A stretch of 64,000 bases of DNA from Nitzschia sp. pyKryTriq1. Lineage: Eukaryota; Bacillariophyta; Bacillariophyceae; Bacillariales; Bacillariaceae. Made by a program: the position numbers and the translations under genes. The notes beneath the pieces were generated by a model. The model was not told where the DNA came from and made no database searches. It saw nothing but the letters and a program-made list of their open reading frames with translations. This document shows, in pieces, positions 30,041 through 40,227 of the stretch; within the stretch, counting starts at the first letter, position 1, and each line of letters begins with the position of its first letter. The DNA is taken from contig OY101119.1 in NCBI GenBank assembly GCA_956465555.1, positions 2,218,629-2,282,628 of the forward strand, read 5' to 3'.

Positions 30041-31816
30041 CTACAATGCCAGAGCTGACAGTAGTGCAGCAAGGCTCGCGAGCACGAACATTGAAGTAGA
30101 CAAGGCGCCACTACTTTCCAATTCGTTGGCCTCTGAAATAATCTTTTCGCTTGGGGTCTCATCCTTGATATTTTCTCCAGCGATCTCATTCTGGATGGTT
30201 TCTTCCGGGGCAGTGCTCGCTTCTTCGTCCTCAACTGCTGGCGAGGGGATGCCAAACCTGGGGACTAGTTTCTCTGTATCTCCCTGGTTCTCAATCGCCA
30301 ATATCTGACAGGTATCCATAACAGCAGTAGGCTCGTACATTGAGCAATCGATCTTGACACACAAGTTCTGTTCAATGGTGCATTCACAAATATCCCCTCC
30401 GTACGTGGCTTGGCATTTCGGAAGGTTTTCCTGGTCGGCTGCAACGGGAATGGAGTAGTCCACGCAAGTGATAGGGTGGACGTCTTCAGCAAAGTCCACA
30501 CAGAGGTTGCCGGTAACCGCGCCAACATTATCAAAGGCAAGATCCAAAGCCACATCGCCACAAATGGTTGCTGGCGAAGACGAAGCGTCCCTAGCAATCG
30601 CAACCTCTCCAGTGGGGGGCGATACGCATTGTTTTTCAAAGGAACATAGTACATTGAATCCACTGGTCAGTTCACCCTCACAAGAGCACCCTTCAGCCAA
30701 TACGTCGTTGGGCATCCCCAACACACGGCCGGTAAGGATGGGACAGACGTCGACTTGGGTCATGTCATTGTTGAAGAGTGATCCCCAAGGGGTTGATGCC
30801 CAGTCAACATTGGTCCAGTCAACTTGACCAAAATCAAAATTGTTCCAGTCGATGTTTTGCCAGTCCAGATTGAGCCAATCGATGTTCTCGAAATTGAAGA
30901 TACCATCAATGGAATCGTTGAAGATAGCAAAGCGGGGCATCAAAGAGACTGCATCCTCGGGCAGCTCAAAGGCTAGAGCCTGACAGGTATCCATCTTGGC
31001 ACCTGGAAGATAGGCACTGCAGTCAATGGCCAGGCACATGGCTTCCATGGTGCAGCTGCAAGGGTTATTGCCGTAAGAAGCAGTACAGCTGTTTTCCATG
31101 TCAAAGACATTACCAGATGCTCTGGTCATGTCGAACTGATACGAAAAACAAATTTCTTCGTACTGATCCAATGCCGTATCCATACAGACAGTTGTTTTCA
31201 CCAAACCAGTGGAATCCTCAACGGTGACATTGAGACCGACCGTGCCACACACCAAAGAGCCTTCAAGACATTCTTCAAACTTGCAGTCAATACTCAATCC
31301 ATTTCCAAGAGTACCATCACACGAGCATCCTCCAGCCAAGCCAAAGCTTTGCCCGATTCCGACAGCACCTTCAAGGATGGGGCAGAATTCCATAGGCGGC
31401 AGGCTACCACCGTTTGTACCGCCTAGAAGGCTTTGAAGAAAGCCATTCCATTCATCAGGGTTCCAATTGACGTTGTTCCAATCAAAGTTTTCCAAAGAAA
31501 AATTATCCCAGTCCATGTTGCTCCAGTCTGGCATACCGGTCATGTCGTCGAGCCAGTCGGGCATGCCATCGCCGTCCTCATCCTCAAATACCGGAAATCC
31601 ACCCAATGATCCATCGCCGTCTCCGTTGCCAACGAAGAGAGTAGGTACGGGAGGGTCACCTTGGTCATTCAAAGAACGATGCTGGCGGTCCCTCAAATTA
31701 TGTCTCTCTCGATGGATGACCTCTGTTGGCTTGCCTCCCATAACGTTGGACACACGGAGGACGGATACCAAGAGCAAAAGGCCTCCAGAAAAGGAGGAGG
31801 GTCCTACCCTGAACAT
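30041..31816 (-). CDS. Secreted W/D-repeat, Cys-rich surface protein, probably membrane- or GPI-anchored
   Basis: 591 residues, single exon, not a named family. A signal peptide (FSGGLLLLVSVLRVSNVMG) is followed by a DxDGDG calcium-loop-like stretch, VFEDEDGDGMPDWLDD (about residue 78). Two large units follow. Each starts with short N-[hydrophobic]-D-W-x repeats (MDWDN, FDWNN; then FENIDWLNLDWQNIDWNN). Each goes on to a Cys module opening CPIL.G and CSC-[DE]-G and closing DTCQ.LA and PRF.I. The C-terminus has an acidic stalk and a hydrophobic tail (SMFVLASLAALLSALAL), fitting a GPI signal or a membrane anchor. Likely extracellular: cell wall, adhesion or frustule-associated, but no function can be shown. 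Confidence 0.8.
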   Translation of the reverse strand: MFRVGPSSFSGGLLLLVSVLRVSNVMGGKPTEVIHRERHNLRDRQHRSLNDQGDPPVPTLFVGNGDGDGSLGGFPVFEDEDGDGMPDWLDDMTGMPDWSNMDWDNFSLENFDWNNVNWNPDEWNGFLQSLLGGTNGGSLPPMEFCPILEGAVGIGQSFGLAGGCSCDGTLGNGLSIDCKFEECLEGSLVCGTVGLNVTVEDSTGLVKTTVCMDTALDQYEEICFSYQFDMTRASGNVFDMENSCTASYGNNPCSCTMEAMCLAIDCSAYLPGAKMDTCQALAFELPEDAVSLMPRFAIFNDSIDGIFNFENIDWLNLDWQNIDWNNFDFGQVDWTNVDWASTPWGSLFNNDMTQVDVCPILTGRVLGMPNDVLAEGCSCEGELTSGFNVLCSFEKQCVSPPTGEVAIARDASSSPATICGDVALDLAFDNVGAVTGNLCVDFAEDVHPITCVDYSIPVAADQENLPKCQATYGGDICECTIEQNLCVKIDCSMYEPTAVMDTCQILAIENQGDTEKLVPRFGIPSPAVEDEEASTAPEETIQNEIAGENIKDETPSEKIISEANELESSGALSTSMFVLASLAALLSALAL

Positions 31817-32528
31817 TTTGATGTGATTGATGGCTAGAGTTCTCGTGGTAGGGAAGTGTAAGTTTTGTGAGATGTTTTCTTTCTCAGTTTATGAGAACTT
31901 CCTAGCCGGTTGGTATCCTATCTGCCCGGAAGCCACAAACAAGATCGGGCTCTTTCGAACAGGAGTCAGTCTTCGAAGAAAGAATCTTGCGAAAAGGTAC
32001 TTGCACCCGATATATTTATGACTTCCACCACCAGCCAGCAGCTTCCGGATTGATTGACAATGAATGCAAGTCAAAAATATTACGTACGAGTACCAGGTAC
32101 CGGTACACACAAAAATGCAGGCCAATCAGACGCCAGTCGTGCATGACAGTACTGGTACTTCCGGGTCCCTTTCATCACACCGAAGAACAAGATGCGAAGA
32201 TGCACGATCAGTCGAAGGAATCCGGAATCTGGAATCTAAATACAGCGCCTCGATGATTTTCAGCTTTTCCTTTCTTCGGCTTTCAGCTCATTTTTCTGCG
32301 TCAACGACCGCGACCACCGACCGCTACCCGCGACACGCAATAGAAGATGAAAAGAAGAAGATGATCTGCTTTCCAGATTAGTCTACACAAGTATGACGAC
32401 CATTGGCAACAATCGTTGACACTATTACAGTAACGATTAAATTTGTTTTTCTTCGTCTGCGAGTCTTGCCTTCACTGTAGCTCGATTACACGCGGATAAT
32501 TGAACGTGTAGATGGATGCATCGCGTTG
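31817..32528. promoter_or_regulatory. Divergent intergenic region
   Basis: Lies between the leftward surface-protein gene and the rightward cryptochrome gene. GTACCGGTAC words occur near 32088-32108. No gene supported; small frames are low in complexity. Confidence 0.5.
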
Positions 32529-34382
32529 ATGCTTTGGTGGTTGGACTCGCGCCGGTTGTTCCGAATTCTGGTCGGGATGGCACTGTCATCATCAACATCG
32601 CACATGTCGTCCAAGATAACGACTCCTCCATTTCAAAAACTACGACTGATCTGGCATCGAAGAGACTTGCGACTTCACGACAATTCATTGTATGAGAATC
32701 TCGAAAATGACGGCGATATACAAACCAAGGTGGTTTGTCTCTATGTCTTTGACGACGACGACTTTCAACCCCGAGCAGCAACCTGTGCGACCGGAGCCAA
32801 TAACCACAAATCAAAGATTTTAGATTGGACTACTGTCAACATTGGTCCTCACGCAGCACGTGTACAAGTAGAATCGGTCTATGAACTGCGGGAGTCTCTT
32901 CGAAGTATCGGTGGCGAATTGTTGGTGCGACGGGGGTGTCCTGCCAAGATTCTTTCGGAGATGGTACAGGTGCTCGATGCTACAGAGGTAGTTTGGAACG
33001 AAGAACCCGGTGTTTACGAAACCAAACAATCGGGAAAAGTTTGGAAAGCAATTCGAGCTGTGAATCATGTTGTTCAAATTCGAACCGATATGCAATATAC
33101 GCTCTACCACCCAAATGATTTGCCACGAGGAGAAGACGAATGGCAAATGCATTATTTGGCACCCAGCAATACGTCGAAAAAGAAGAAACGAAAGAAAAGG
33201 TCAACCAAATCTGCCCCTCCGTCCCCTGAACGAGTAACTCAAAAAACTTCGAATGCAAGTGATTGTTTGCTTGACATAGCACCGAAACGATGGAAGGGAA
33301 TGCCCCGCATCATGGGAGAGTTTCGAAAAGCCGCCAGGGAAGAGACGCGGCCTCGACCTTGTCTACCAGCCCCCACTCGATTGACTACGCCCGAATCCCT
33401 ACCGTTTCCTGGTGAGATCCCAACGCTCTCTGAACTATTCCATTCTCTCATAGAATCTTCCAAGACCCTACCGGTTATGGGACAAACTTCTGAAACCATT
33501 CAGACGGTTCTGAACCATGCCCAACAGCCAAAGCCTGATGACCCCCAAAGTCGATGTCATCGAGGTGGGGAACAAGCAGCGGTGGCGCATTTAGCCGACT
33601 TTTGTCAAAATCACGCTGCCACTGCGGCCCGCAATCTAGCTGGTGTAGACAATCACCAGAGCTCGCACCTCAGCCACTTCTTGGCGTTTGGATGCCTCTC
33701 GCCGCGAAGAGTCGTCGAGGAAGCGGAAAAATATGGCGAAGACGACTGTCGTTGGATCATAAGTCACATGACCATGCGGGACTTCTTTTTATATACATGT
33801 CTTGCAAATGACTCAAAGTTCTACCAGCTTGAGGGAATCCCCGTCAGCAAGAAGCACAGTGAAACACTTGTCTGGAGCGATTGGAAGGACCCAACAGCAC
33901 GACAACGATGGGAGCAGTGGGCGTTGGGCGAAACGGGGCTTCCATTGGTCGATGCAGCCATGAAGGAGTTACTGGCCACGGGATATTGCTCTAACCGTGT
34001 CCGACAGAATGTAGCAAGTGTGCTTACCAAGGATTTGCTGATTGATTGGAGGGCAGGGGCGGAGTGGTTTCAGTTTTTGCTAGAAGATCATTGCGTTGGA
34101 GCCAACTGGGGAAATTGGTTATATTTTTCGGGCGTCGGACCCGATCCCAAGCAACGGCATTTTCGAACCGTGTCGCAAGCTTTAAAATACGACCCAGATG
34201 GCAGCTATGTGAAACAGTGGGTCCCAAAGCTGCGATGTTTAGAAGGAAGGGAAGCATATCTTCGACCCTGGGACTTTACGAAGGATTGGAAAGAACCAAT
34301 CGTCTCACCAGAATCCCAATATCTTTGGCAAGATTTTCAGAGACTAAACGAACAAGGAGCCCTCATTCAGAAAGAAGAGTGA
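32529..34382 (+). CDS. Cryptochrome/photolyase family protein, DASH type
   Basis: 617 residues from the ATG at 32529 (a later Met, MALSSSTSHMSSK, is also possible). Flavin photoreceptor or photolyase; DASH proteins repair cyclobutane dimers mainly in single-stranded DNA and are often organellar. The photolyase N-domain starts LRLIWHRRDLRLHDN and runs to about residue 205. A Lys/Arg-rich insert (KKKKRKKRSTKS) follows, which could be a nuclear signal. The FAD domain includes HLSHFLAFGCLSPRRV, TGLPLVDAAMKELLATG, SNRVRQNVASVLTKDLLIDWRAGAEWFQ and NWGNWLYFSGVGPDP. The last three are closest to DASH cryptochromes. The first 20 residues are hydrophobic/basic, possibly a targeting sequence. Confidence 0.92.
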   Translation: MLWWLDSRRLFRILVGMALSSSTSHMSSKITTPPFQKLRLIWHRRDLRLHDNSLYENLENDGDIQTKVVCLYVFDDDDFQPRAATCATGANNHKSKILDWTTVNIGPHAARVQVESVYELRESLRSIGGELLVRRGCPAKILSEMVQVLDATEVVWNEEPGVYETKQSGKVWKAIRAVNHVVQIRTDMQYTLYHPNDLPRGEDEWQMHYLAPSNTSKKKKRKKRSTKSAPPSPERVTQKTSNASDCLLDIAPKRWKGMPRIMGEFRKAAREETRPRPCLPAPTRLTTPESLPFPGEIPTLSELFHSLIESSKTLPVMGQTSETIQTVLNHAQQPKPDDPQSRCHRGGEQAAVAHLADFCQNHAATAARNLAGVDNHQSSHLSHFLAFGCLSPRRVVEEAEKYGEDDCRWIISHMTMRDFFLYTCLANDSKFYQLEGIPVSKKHSETLVWSDWKDPTARQRWEQWALGETGLPLVDAAMKELLATGYCSNRVRQNVASVLTKDLLIDWRAGAEWFQFLLEDHCVGANWGNWLYFSGVGPDPKQRHFRTVSQALKYDPDGSYVKQWVPKLRCLEGREAYLRPWDFTKDWKEPIVSPESQYLWQDFQRLNEQGALIQKEE

Positions 34383-34787
34383 GTCACATGCCGATAGTTG
34401 AAATCGAGAATGTTTTCAAAGAGTAGAAGAGACACAGCAGAATCGTTGGAGTTGGCACTAGCTAGAGAGGACAGAGAGAAGTAGTATATTGCCGCATCCA
34501 TTCACCAACACGGCCGAAAGCAATCCGTGGAGGAGTGGGCTACAACAAGTATTACATTTATTTTGTCGTTTTGTGTTCTGCTTATACCCGCGTCCTCGCA
34601 CTCCTCTCCTGTTCGTCCAGCCCTCTTGCGGCTACTATGCTATTGTTAGCAGAGTGGCCCGTCTTCTCGTTTGCAAAACAGTTGCAACGAAGTAATGGTG
34701 GTGGTAGTATTGAATCGGTTTCAGTCAAGTGCGGCGACTTCGGATGTTAGGATAATCCAATACCTTCTTCCACCTCCACCGCGCTCC
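34383..34787. other. Convergent 3' intergenic region
   Basis: About 400 bp between the 3' ends of the cryptochrome and sulfotransferase-like genes. Nothing recognised. Confidence 0.5.
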
Positions 34788-36035
34788 TTATTCTTCATCT
34801 CCAGCAGACCCGCCGCCCCATCCCTTCATCATTCCATCGGGACACTGGGACAGCGCATGGGCCAACTTCCTCGTCTTGCCTTGACATGTCATTTTACTCT
34901 TCAAACCTAACGAAAACTCAATGAGTTCCCCCTTCGAGGCCAACCAATCGTCCAGCTTGACGACTGTGGCGGCTTTTTGTCGAGGTTGTTTAGCATTCTG
35001 CAGTCTTATGCTGACGGGAATTTGGTCGTTTCCGAGATTTGCTCTGAGCAGCGGTTTGTCCAGTAAGTGCGGACAATGGTGCTTGGCTAGGAGACGCTGT
35101 AATCGGTCGACTTCTCTGTAATTCATGACGAAAAAGTTTGGATGGTTTTCTTCTTCCAATGCGGCATAAGTTTGACAAGTCAAAATTTCAGGAATTCCTA
35201 ATCCGACTTCCATACGTCGTTGTTCAATGTATCCCACAAAGAGGCTTTCGTCCAAAATGCATTCTGATTTCGTCATCCTATCCCGTTTGACCCCTGACGG
35301 CAGAGTAATATTCTCAAATCCAGGAGGAATGTCGATTCCGCGACAAAGTCTGTGAGACGCCACTTCCCGGATTCCCGACAACAGCCTATCCGTCTCATCC
35401 CGATAGATGAGGACGATCACCGATTCACTGGTAGCATGCTTGGCCAAATGAGCCAACGGACCGTCTCTCAATATGTGCGACGTGACAATCTTGGGCAATT
35501 CCAGTGACTGGACAAGCATATCTTTTCGAAGCACTGGATAGTTGAGAAAATTGTCTCGGGTAGTGAAATTTGTGCACTTGGCGGTGAACCGTTTGAGGGA
35601 AGTGCCGGCACCTTTGGCGGGCATGAGAATGTACACTTGTTTATTCACTCCTTTTTCGGATGGTGATAGAATGGCATCCATACTACCACTCGTAGCCAAA
35701 GAATGATGAATGTTGTTATGATCGCCGCCGCCATCGAAGTCGAGACTCAAGCAATGCTTTGGGATCGAGCTAGTACTTGTACTTGTACCTATATCAGGGC
35801 TGCCAAATCCTGCCCTGGCGACATTCATTTCTGTTGACGGTGGCGGAGAAGAGACAGAGAAGTAGCCGCCAACATGCCTGTTCAAAAGAAAAAAATTGCC
35901 GAGCAATGATAATACCACGGTTGTTGCCAGTAGGAGGTACAATCGCTTGTTTTTAGCAGAAGGGAGAGCAGTATTACTAACGTCGTTGACGATGCCCCTC
36001 CTACCGTCGTCTTTGGACGGGCTAGACGATTCCAT
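34788..36035 (-). CDS. Type II membrane sulfotransferase-like protein
   Basis: 415 residues from the ATG of MESSSPSKDDGRR; the open frame is longer but has no upstream ATG. A short cytosolic tail is followed by one membrane anchor (RLYLLLATTVVLSLLGNFFLL), the layout of Golgi transferases. The luminal part has LMPAKGAGTSLKRFTAKC, resembling the PAPS 5'-phosphosulfate loop. About 85 residues later comes VIVLIYRDETDRLLSGIREV, resembling the 3'-phosphate-binding YRDPxxRxxSxxxE. These two motifs in order suggest a carbohydrate sulfotransferase acting on secreted polysaccharides, common in diatoms. Overall similarity is low and the fold should be checked. Cys residues later in the chain could form luminal disulfides. 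Confidence 0.65.
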   Translation of the reverse strand: MESSSPSKDDGRRGIVNDVSNTALPSAKNKRLYLLLATTVVLSLLGNFFLLNRHVGGYFSVSSPPPSTEMNVARAGFGSPDIGTSTSTSSIPKHCLSLDFDGGGDHNNIHHSLATSGSMDAILSPSEKGVNKQVYILMPAKGAGTSLKRFTAKCTNFTTRDNFLNYPVLRKDMLVQSLELPKIVTSHILRDGPLAHLAKHATSESVIVLIYRDETDRLLSGIREVASHRLCRGIDIPPGFENITLPSGVKRDRMTKSECILDESLFVGYIEQRRMEVGLGIPEILTCQTYAALEEENHPNFFVMNYREVDRLQRLLAKHHCPHLLDKPLLRANLGNDQIPVSIRLQNAKQPRQKAATVVKLDDWLASKGELIEFSLGLKSKMTCQGKTRKLAHALSQCPDGMMKGWGGGSAGDEE

Positions 36036-36860
36036 GATGATTGATTTTGCTTGTTTATCTGGATCGTCGGCGGCAAAACGGTTGCCGGATGATCCGCTCG
36101 GCTCTTTTTTAGTGGTCTGTTGGTCGTTGGTAGTGGTCTCGTGCCTCGTCGTGTGTGCGAAGCTATTGACGATGATTTCGGCAGCGAAGCTAAGCTTTCG
36201 GCTTCCGAGCGGAAAGAAACAAGAGTTGAAAGTAGTGGTGAAGGGTATTGTTAATCTAATTGGTGCCACCGAAGAAGTGATAGCTGCAATGCGAAAGACG
36301 AAAGGATCGAATGAATGGAGGGTGTGAAATGAGGAAAATTATTGGGGATGAACAACAACGGCATATTATTTTTTCTGGATAATAGCCTAAATACAGTAAG
36401 TAGTGATAAATAATACAGGTACAGTACCGGTAGTCTAACCGGTATTTTACCGGTACAGTATGTGCCTCGCGGTAGGAGTAGACAGCAAAAACCGAAAACC
36501 GTGGACTGCTATTTTTTTAACCACCGCACTACAGTACCCCCCCCCGTACCCCGCTGCACTGTACATTTCAGTGTGCCGGCTGGCGCGTGCGAATATGCTT
36601 CTGTGGAGTCGAGAATGCCCGTTGGCGCCGCCCGCGCGCATCTCGAACCGCCGACCAGTCTATCTGTCTACCCTCGCGAATCTTTGAGATCTTTGTATGT
36701 GCGTGTACGCGCGCCCCGGACTCGCACGATCCAAGATTCGCTATCTATTGAAAGAGCTACTATCATCTCGTCTTTCTATCGCTTCCACGCGGCAACCGGC
36801 CAGACCAATACAACTTACCATATCTGAATGTTCTCTTAAGAGAGAGCATTGATCGCTATA
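36036..36860. other. Intergenic with GTAC words and poly-C
   Basis: 5' region of the sulfotransferase-like gene, then spacer. GTACAGTACCGGTAG and TTTTACCGGTACAG words lie at 36418-36458, and a run of C is at 36538-36546. No supported gene. Confidence 0.5.
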
Positions 36861-37064
36861 CTACGCAACGCTCGGCCATCGCTTATTTGGCGACCGTTGA
36901 GACTCGCTAAGCGAGTTGTCATCCAGTGGCTTGAGGGTCTGATTGGGATGCACCATTGATAGGTATACTGGAGTTTGATCCATGTTGAGCACCCACTTCT
37001 GTGGGAGGTTGGGTGCTGCAACGATGGGTCTCATCAGCTGGATGACGGCTAGGGCTGCATCCAC
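36861..37064 (-). pseudogene. Transposase fragment (DDE/Tc1-mariner or pogo-like)
   Basis: A 67-codon minus-strand frame reads PQKWVLNMDQTPVYLSMVHP. The N-M-D-Q-T-P-V-Y block is the region of the first catalytic Asp of pogo/Tc1-type DDE transposases. The frame is closed by an in-frame stop just upstream and ends soon after, so the DNA-binding part and the other two catalytic residues are missing. I found no terminal inverted repeats. A small hairpin (ACTCGCT-A-AGCGAGT) lies inside, near 36903-36917. A short relic of a DNA transposon. Confidence 0.55.
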
Positions 37065-37597
37065 CGTCTCTTACTATTTCAGTGATATGCTGGTCTCTCT
37101 ACCTGAGCTGCAGGAACTTCTGGTAGAACTGAATGAACTACTGTACATATATATCCGTCTGTCTGTTATCCGCACACCTCATTTTTCTGGCCGGGTCTGT
37201 GACGTGTATCTTTTCGTGCATGGGTTCAACAACTTCTTCGCCGGGAAGAAGCGCGAACAGAACGCTTTCTTACCGGTATTTTTCTTCGCCACGAAATTTC
37301 GTGGTCTGGCGCGGCGGCGGCACGTGCGGGTGGTTGTTGAGGAAGAATCTGACTTGAATTTGTGCGTCAGATCATTGAACGAGCGATTGCGCCAGCTCTC
37401 TTTTTTAGACCGGTATTTCCAACCACGGCACTTCGTGCACAGACAGTACAGTACAAGTAGTCAGTAGTGCACGCTCGTTCGACAATTCCGGTGCATGAAG
37501 AATTGGAATAATCATCACAACAATTCGAGCACAAGCACAGGTCCCAGCATCGTTCTTCTATATTCTTACAGTACTCGTACAAACACCCATCACAATC
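37065..37597. other. Intergenic
   Basis: No supported gene. A perfect 16-bp palindrome CCACGAAATTTCGTGG lies at 37289-37304. GTAC words occur at 37446-37460 and 37569. It ends as the 5' leader of the thioredoxin-like gene. Confidence 0.5.
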
Positions 37598-38368
37598 ATG
37601 TTGTGGACCACGACCATCCGTTTTGCCTCGGCACTGTTATTCGTCGGCTCCATCCTTGCGACCTCGCAGGCCTTCACAATGCAAATGGCGTCATATCCAC
37701 CAAACAGCAGCAATAATCAGCGGACGTCGGCGAATCATCATCATCATCTATCCTCTCGAAGTTCAATCATCCCAGGCTCCGCTAATAATGTAGCTTCTCC
37801 TGCAACGTCTCGAACGTCTAACAATGCAGTGGCGACCGGGTGTGCAGACTATGGGGAACACCACCACCAAGCTTCCTTGCGATCTCGCGTTGGCTTGGCT
37901 CTAGGAGATTTCAAGCGTAGGATCCGTCGTCGCCGCCCGAACGTCCAAGTGATTGAAGATGTTTCCGATTTCGATGCCATTCTGAAAAGCACGAGTGAGC
38001 AGTTTGTAGCGGTCTTTTTCCATTCGCCCGTCTGCAAGGCCTGCCAAGCGGCAGCTCCGCACTTTGACAAACTTTCTCAAAAGTACAACAATGTCAAGTT
38101 CTTATCGGTTCCATTGACTCCGGAAAACAAGCAGACCTTGCAACACGATTTGGGAGTCAAGAAATTTCCTTTTGGTCATATCTACCATTCGCAACATGGG
38201 TTATTATTGGATGAACTGCCCATTCTACGAAAACTTATTCCTCGTTTTGAAGAGCGCCTGCAGTCTCACGTCATTGCTGGTTCCTTGGGAATGGCGCTAC
38301 CACAAGTCACGGAGGCTTTGGCATCGGAAGGAGAAAGCGAAGGCCTCGAAGCAGAATGTACAAGCTGA
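37598..38368 (+). CDS. Plastid thioredoxin-like protein
   Basis: 256 residues, single exon. The N-terminus MLWTTTIRFASALLFVGSILATSQAFTMQM is a signal peptide with an SQAF-type plastid site. A Ser/Asn/His-rich spacer (about 40-105) and a basic stretch (RRIRRRRPNVQV) follow. The thioredoxin fold begins near VIEDVSDFDAIL, with VAVFFHSPVCKACQAAAPHFDKLS carrying a CKAC redox pair in place of CGPC. GVKKFPFGHIYHSQHG follows, where the usual cis-Pro site (normally TP) is FP. Probably a stromal disulfide reductase or a regulator with a narrow partner range. The variant active site makes its redox potential and partners unpredictable. Confidence 0.85.
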   Translation: MLWTTTIRFASALLFVGSILATSQAFTMQMASYPPNSSNNQRTSANHHHHLSSRSSIIPGSANNVASPATSRTSNNAVATGCADYGEHHHQASLRSRVGLALGDFKRRIRRRRPNVQVIEDVSDFDAILKSTSEQFVAVFFHSPVCKACQAAAPHFDKLSQKYNNVKFLSVPLTPENKQTLQHDLGVKKFPFGHIYHSQHGLLLDELPILRKLIPRFEERLQSHVIAGSLGMALPQVTEALASEGESEGLEAECTS

Positions 38369-38772
38369 AAGAATGTACTCTTCGATTTTGACTTTTTCTC
38401 CATGCATGATGGTCTGGCCCGAAACACCACACACATGTCCTGTAGAGCCAAATTTGGAGCCGGATCTTGATTTACTCTGACAGTGTTTCTTTGTCCAACC
38501 GATTGGCTCGTCCACAAAGGCAATATCATAATATCGTACCTGGTACCGGTACTGACTGACCAGTCGAAAACCCAATACTTGTGCCTCCTAATCTCCTCTC
38601 CCAGCAGGCCGTTCAGAAGCACACAATCAATCCACTGCCACGCATTTTTGCGAGAGAACAGTCTTTGGCGTAACAAGCAAGCGTAGACTACTAGTTAAAG
38701 GTTTTAACAACACGGTTACCCCATGTCTATTGCTAAAGGAGTAATGTATCTCTGTACTATCGGTAGTACTGT
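38369..38772. other. Convergent 3' intergenic region
   Basis: Between the 3' ends of the thioredoxin-like and YqgE-like genes. A GTACCTGGTACCGGTACTG word lies at 38537-38555. Nothing else seen. Confidence 0.5.
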
Positions 38773-39675
38773 TTACTTCTCTCGAATCGCATTCCGGAGT
38801 CGTGCCCACGCTTCACCCCGCCCCCAGTCGGAATTGAGAACAAAATTGGGTGGAACTTCCACCGACGCCCATTGCGTACTTTCATCCTCTCGATTCTCCA
38901 ACATTTCATCCAATTCCGCTTCGGTGAATTCCATGTAAGAAAAGAAAAACTTGGCCTTTTGCGGGTCTATCGAATAATTGGTAGATAGTGCATGGTTCAG
39001 TCCACCTTCAAAGATTCCACTACTTCCAATCATTTCTTGGTCGTTTTGATCTGCCAGCGTGGTATCGGAATGCAGCATGAATACCGAATCTCCTCGTTCC
39101 CCTCCTCGATATACCAAGTTTTTCAAAAAACCTGCTACAGGAGAAGAAGAATCTTCTTCTTCTCCATTCAAGGCCGCAGCGCCCTCGGGCATCATTTCAT
39201 AAATATTAAAAGGAGTTGGGTGGTCAATAATAGCACCACGAATCACGTAAACATCATCTTCGTCCTCCCCCATGGCGTAAATGTAAACCGCGGCTTGTCG
39301 TAGAAAGTGATGAAATTCATCGGGAGGTGCCACCAAAACGACGCCTGGTCGTACAATCGCGTCCCTGCCTCGACCCAAGAATCGGACCGCCGATGATAAT
39401 GACGATGACGATGACGATGACGATGATGATGTTCCCATCACCGACGACGCATCCTCATCTGCCGCCTGAGCATACAAAGGAAATTGCCGCGGTACGTGTA
39501 GTGTATCCTCATTCTTATCTGACGGCTTGGTGATGATGGGGATGAGAGCATTCCTCCTCCATGGTGCTCCCGTCGTCGTCGTCGTCGTCGTAGTCATGGG
39601 ATGAAAACAAGTTACGGCAGAAAGGAGACCGAGGAATGAATAGCAGGTCATCAACAACAATTTTGGATCCAACAT
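38773..39675 (-). CDS. YqgE/AlgH (UPF0301) family protein, plastid
   Basis: 300 residues, single exon. UPF0301 is a bacterial family of unknown function that also occurs in plastid lineages. MLDPKLLLMTCYSFLGLLSAVTCFHPM is a signal peptide-like start with a CFHP site. Thr and Ser runs (about 28-95) form a linker. The domain starts RPGVVLVAPPDEFHHFLRQAAVYIYAM and has VYVIRGAIIDHPTPF. It goes on to YRGGERGDSVFMLHSD, GIFEGGLNHAL and KFFFSYMEFTEAELDEMLE..DW, in the order typical of the family. Plastid location is inferred from the presequence. The AGC/GAC repeats encoding its Ser runs may vary in length. Confidence 0.85.
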   Translation of the reverse strand: MLDPKLLLMTCYSFLGLLSAVTCFHPMTTTTTTTTGAPWRRNALIPIITKPSDKNEDTLHVPRQFPLYAQAADEDASSVMGTSSSSSSSSSSLSSAVRFLGRGRDAIVRPGVVLVAPPDEFHHFLRQAAVYIYAMGEDEDDVYVIRGAIIDHPTPFNIYEMMPEGAAALNGEEEDSSSPVAGFLKNLVYRGGERGDSVFMLHSDTTLADQNDQEMIGSSGIFEGGLNHALSTNYSIDPQKAKFFFSYMEFTEAELDEMLENREDESTQWASVEVPPNFVLNSDWGRGEAWARLRNAIREK

Positions 39676-40014
39676 TTTGTCGTTGGCCGGCTGATGAGCG
39701 TATGAATGGATCGATCTCGGTTCAGATGCTCGTCGAATAGTGTGCTATAGAGGAGTGTTCAAGTGCAGGGACGATGGGCGATGATGTTAGCGATGATGAC
39801 AATACCGTACGGGAAAACCTTCTCAAAGCGCCATATCGCTTCTCATCGTCGCTTTTCTTTTCTTTGCAGCGCCGGCGCCGGCCGTTCGCCAAATAAGATC
39901 CTCCTTTATTTTTGTTGTCTTTTGGCAGGCCGATGTCCGTCCTCCGACCGCATGGCGGCTTCGGTACAGAAAAGACAGCTCGTAAAATATATCTTTCCAC
40001 TTTAGGAAAGTAAA
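39676..40014. other. Intergenic; 5' region of the YqgE-like gene
   Basis: No gene seen. A GCGCCGGCGCCGGC patch lies at 39870-39886. It ends at the direct repeat described next. Confidence 0.5.
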
Positions 40015-40192
40015 CAAGATTATAACAACATTAACAAGCTATCGATCGGCAACAGCGAGTCGAGATGAGTTGCGGCATGCGTTAGGTCATCGTCGCATCG
40101 GCACTTCAATGAGAAGCGATGACCGCCCAATCACACCCCATCTCTCCTACGACTCAGGACCGACGGCCAGACTATTTGACCAGATCAATTCG
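40015..40192 (+). repeat. Direct repeat, copy 1 (about 180 bp)
   Basis: Matches 40986-41175 over its length with scattered substitutions and small indels. Shared blocks include GATGAGTTGCGGCATGCGTT and CGGCACTTCAATGAGAAGCG. It does not start TG and end CA, so it does not look like an LTR. The two copies bracket a copia fragment. Confidence 0.8.
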
Positions 40193-40227
40193 GTCCCTGT
40201 GAATTGGCAATGCGCCATTTTGGAGCA

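Noticed and set aside
36982-37467. A 161-codon plus-strand frame
   Set aside because: It begins opposite the transposase relic and continues through palindromic spacer without any recognisable domain.
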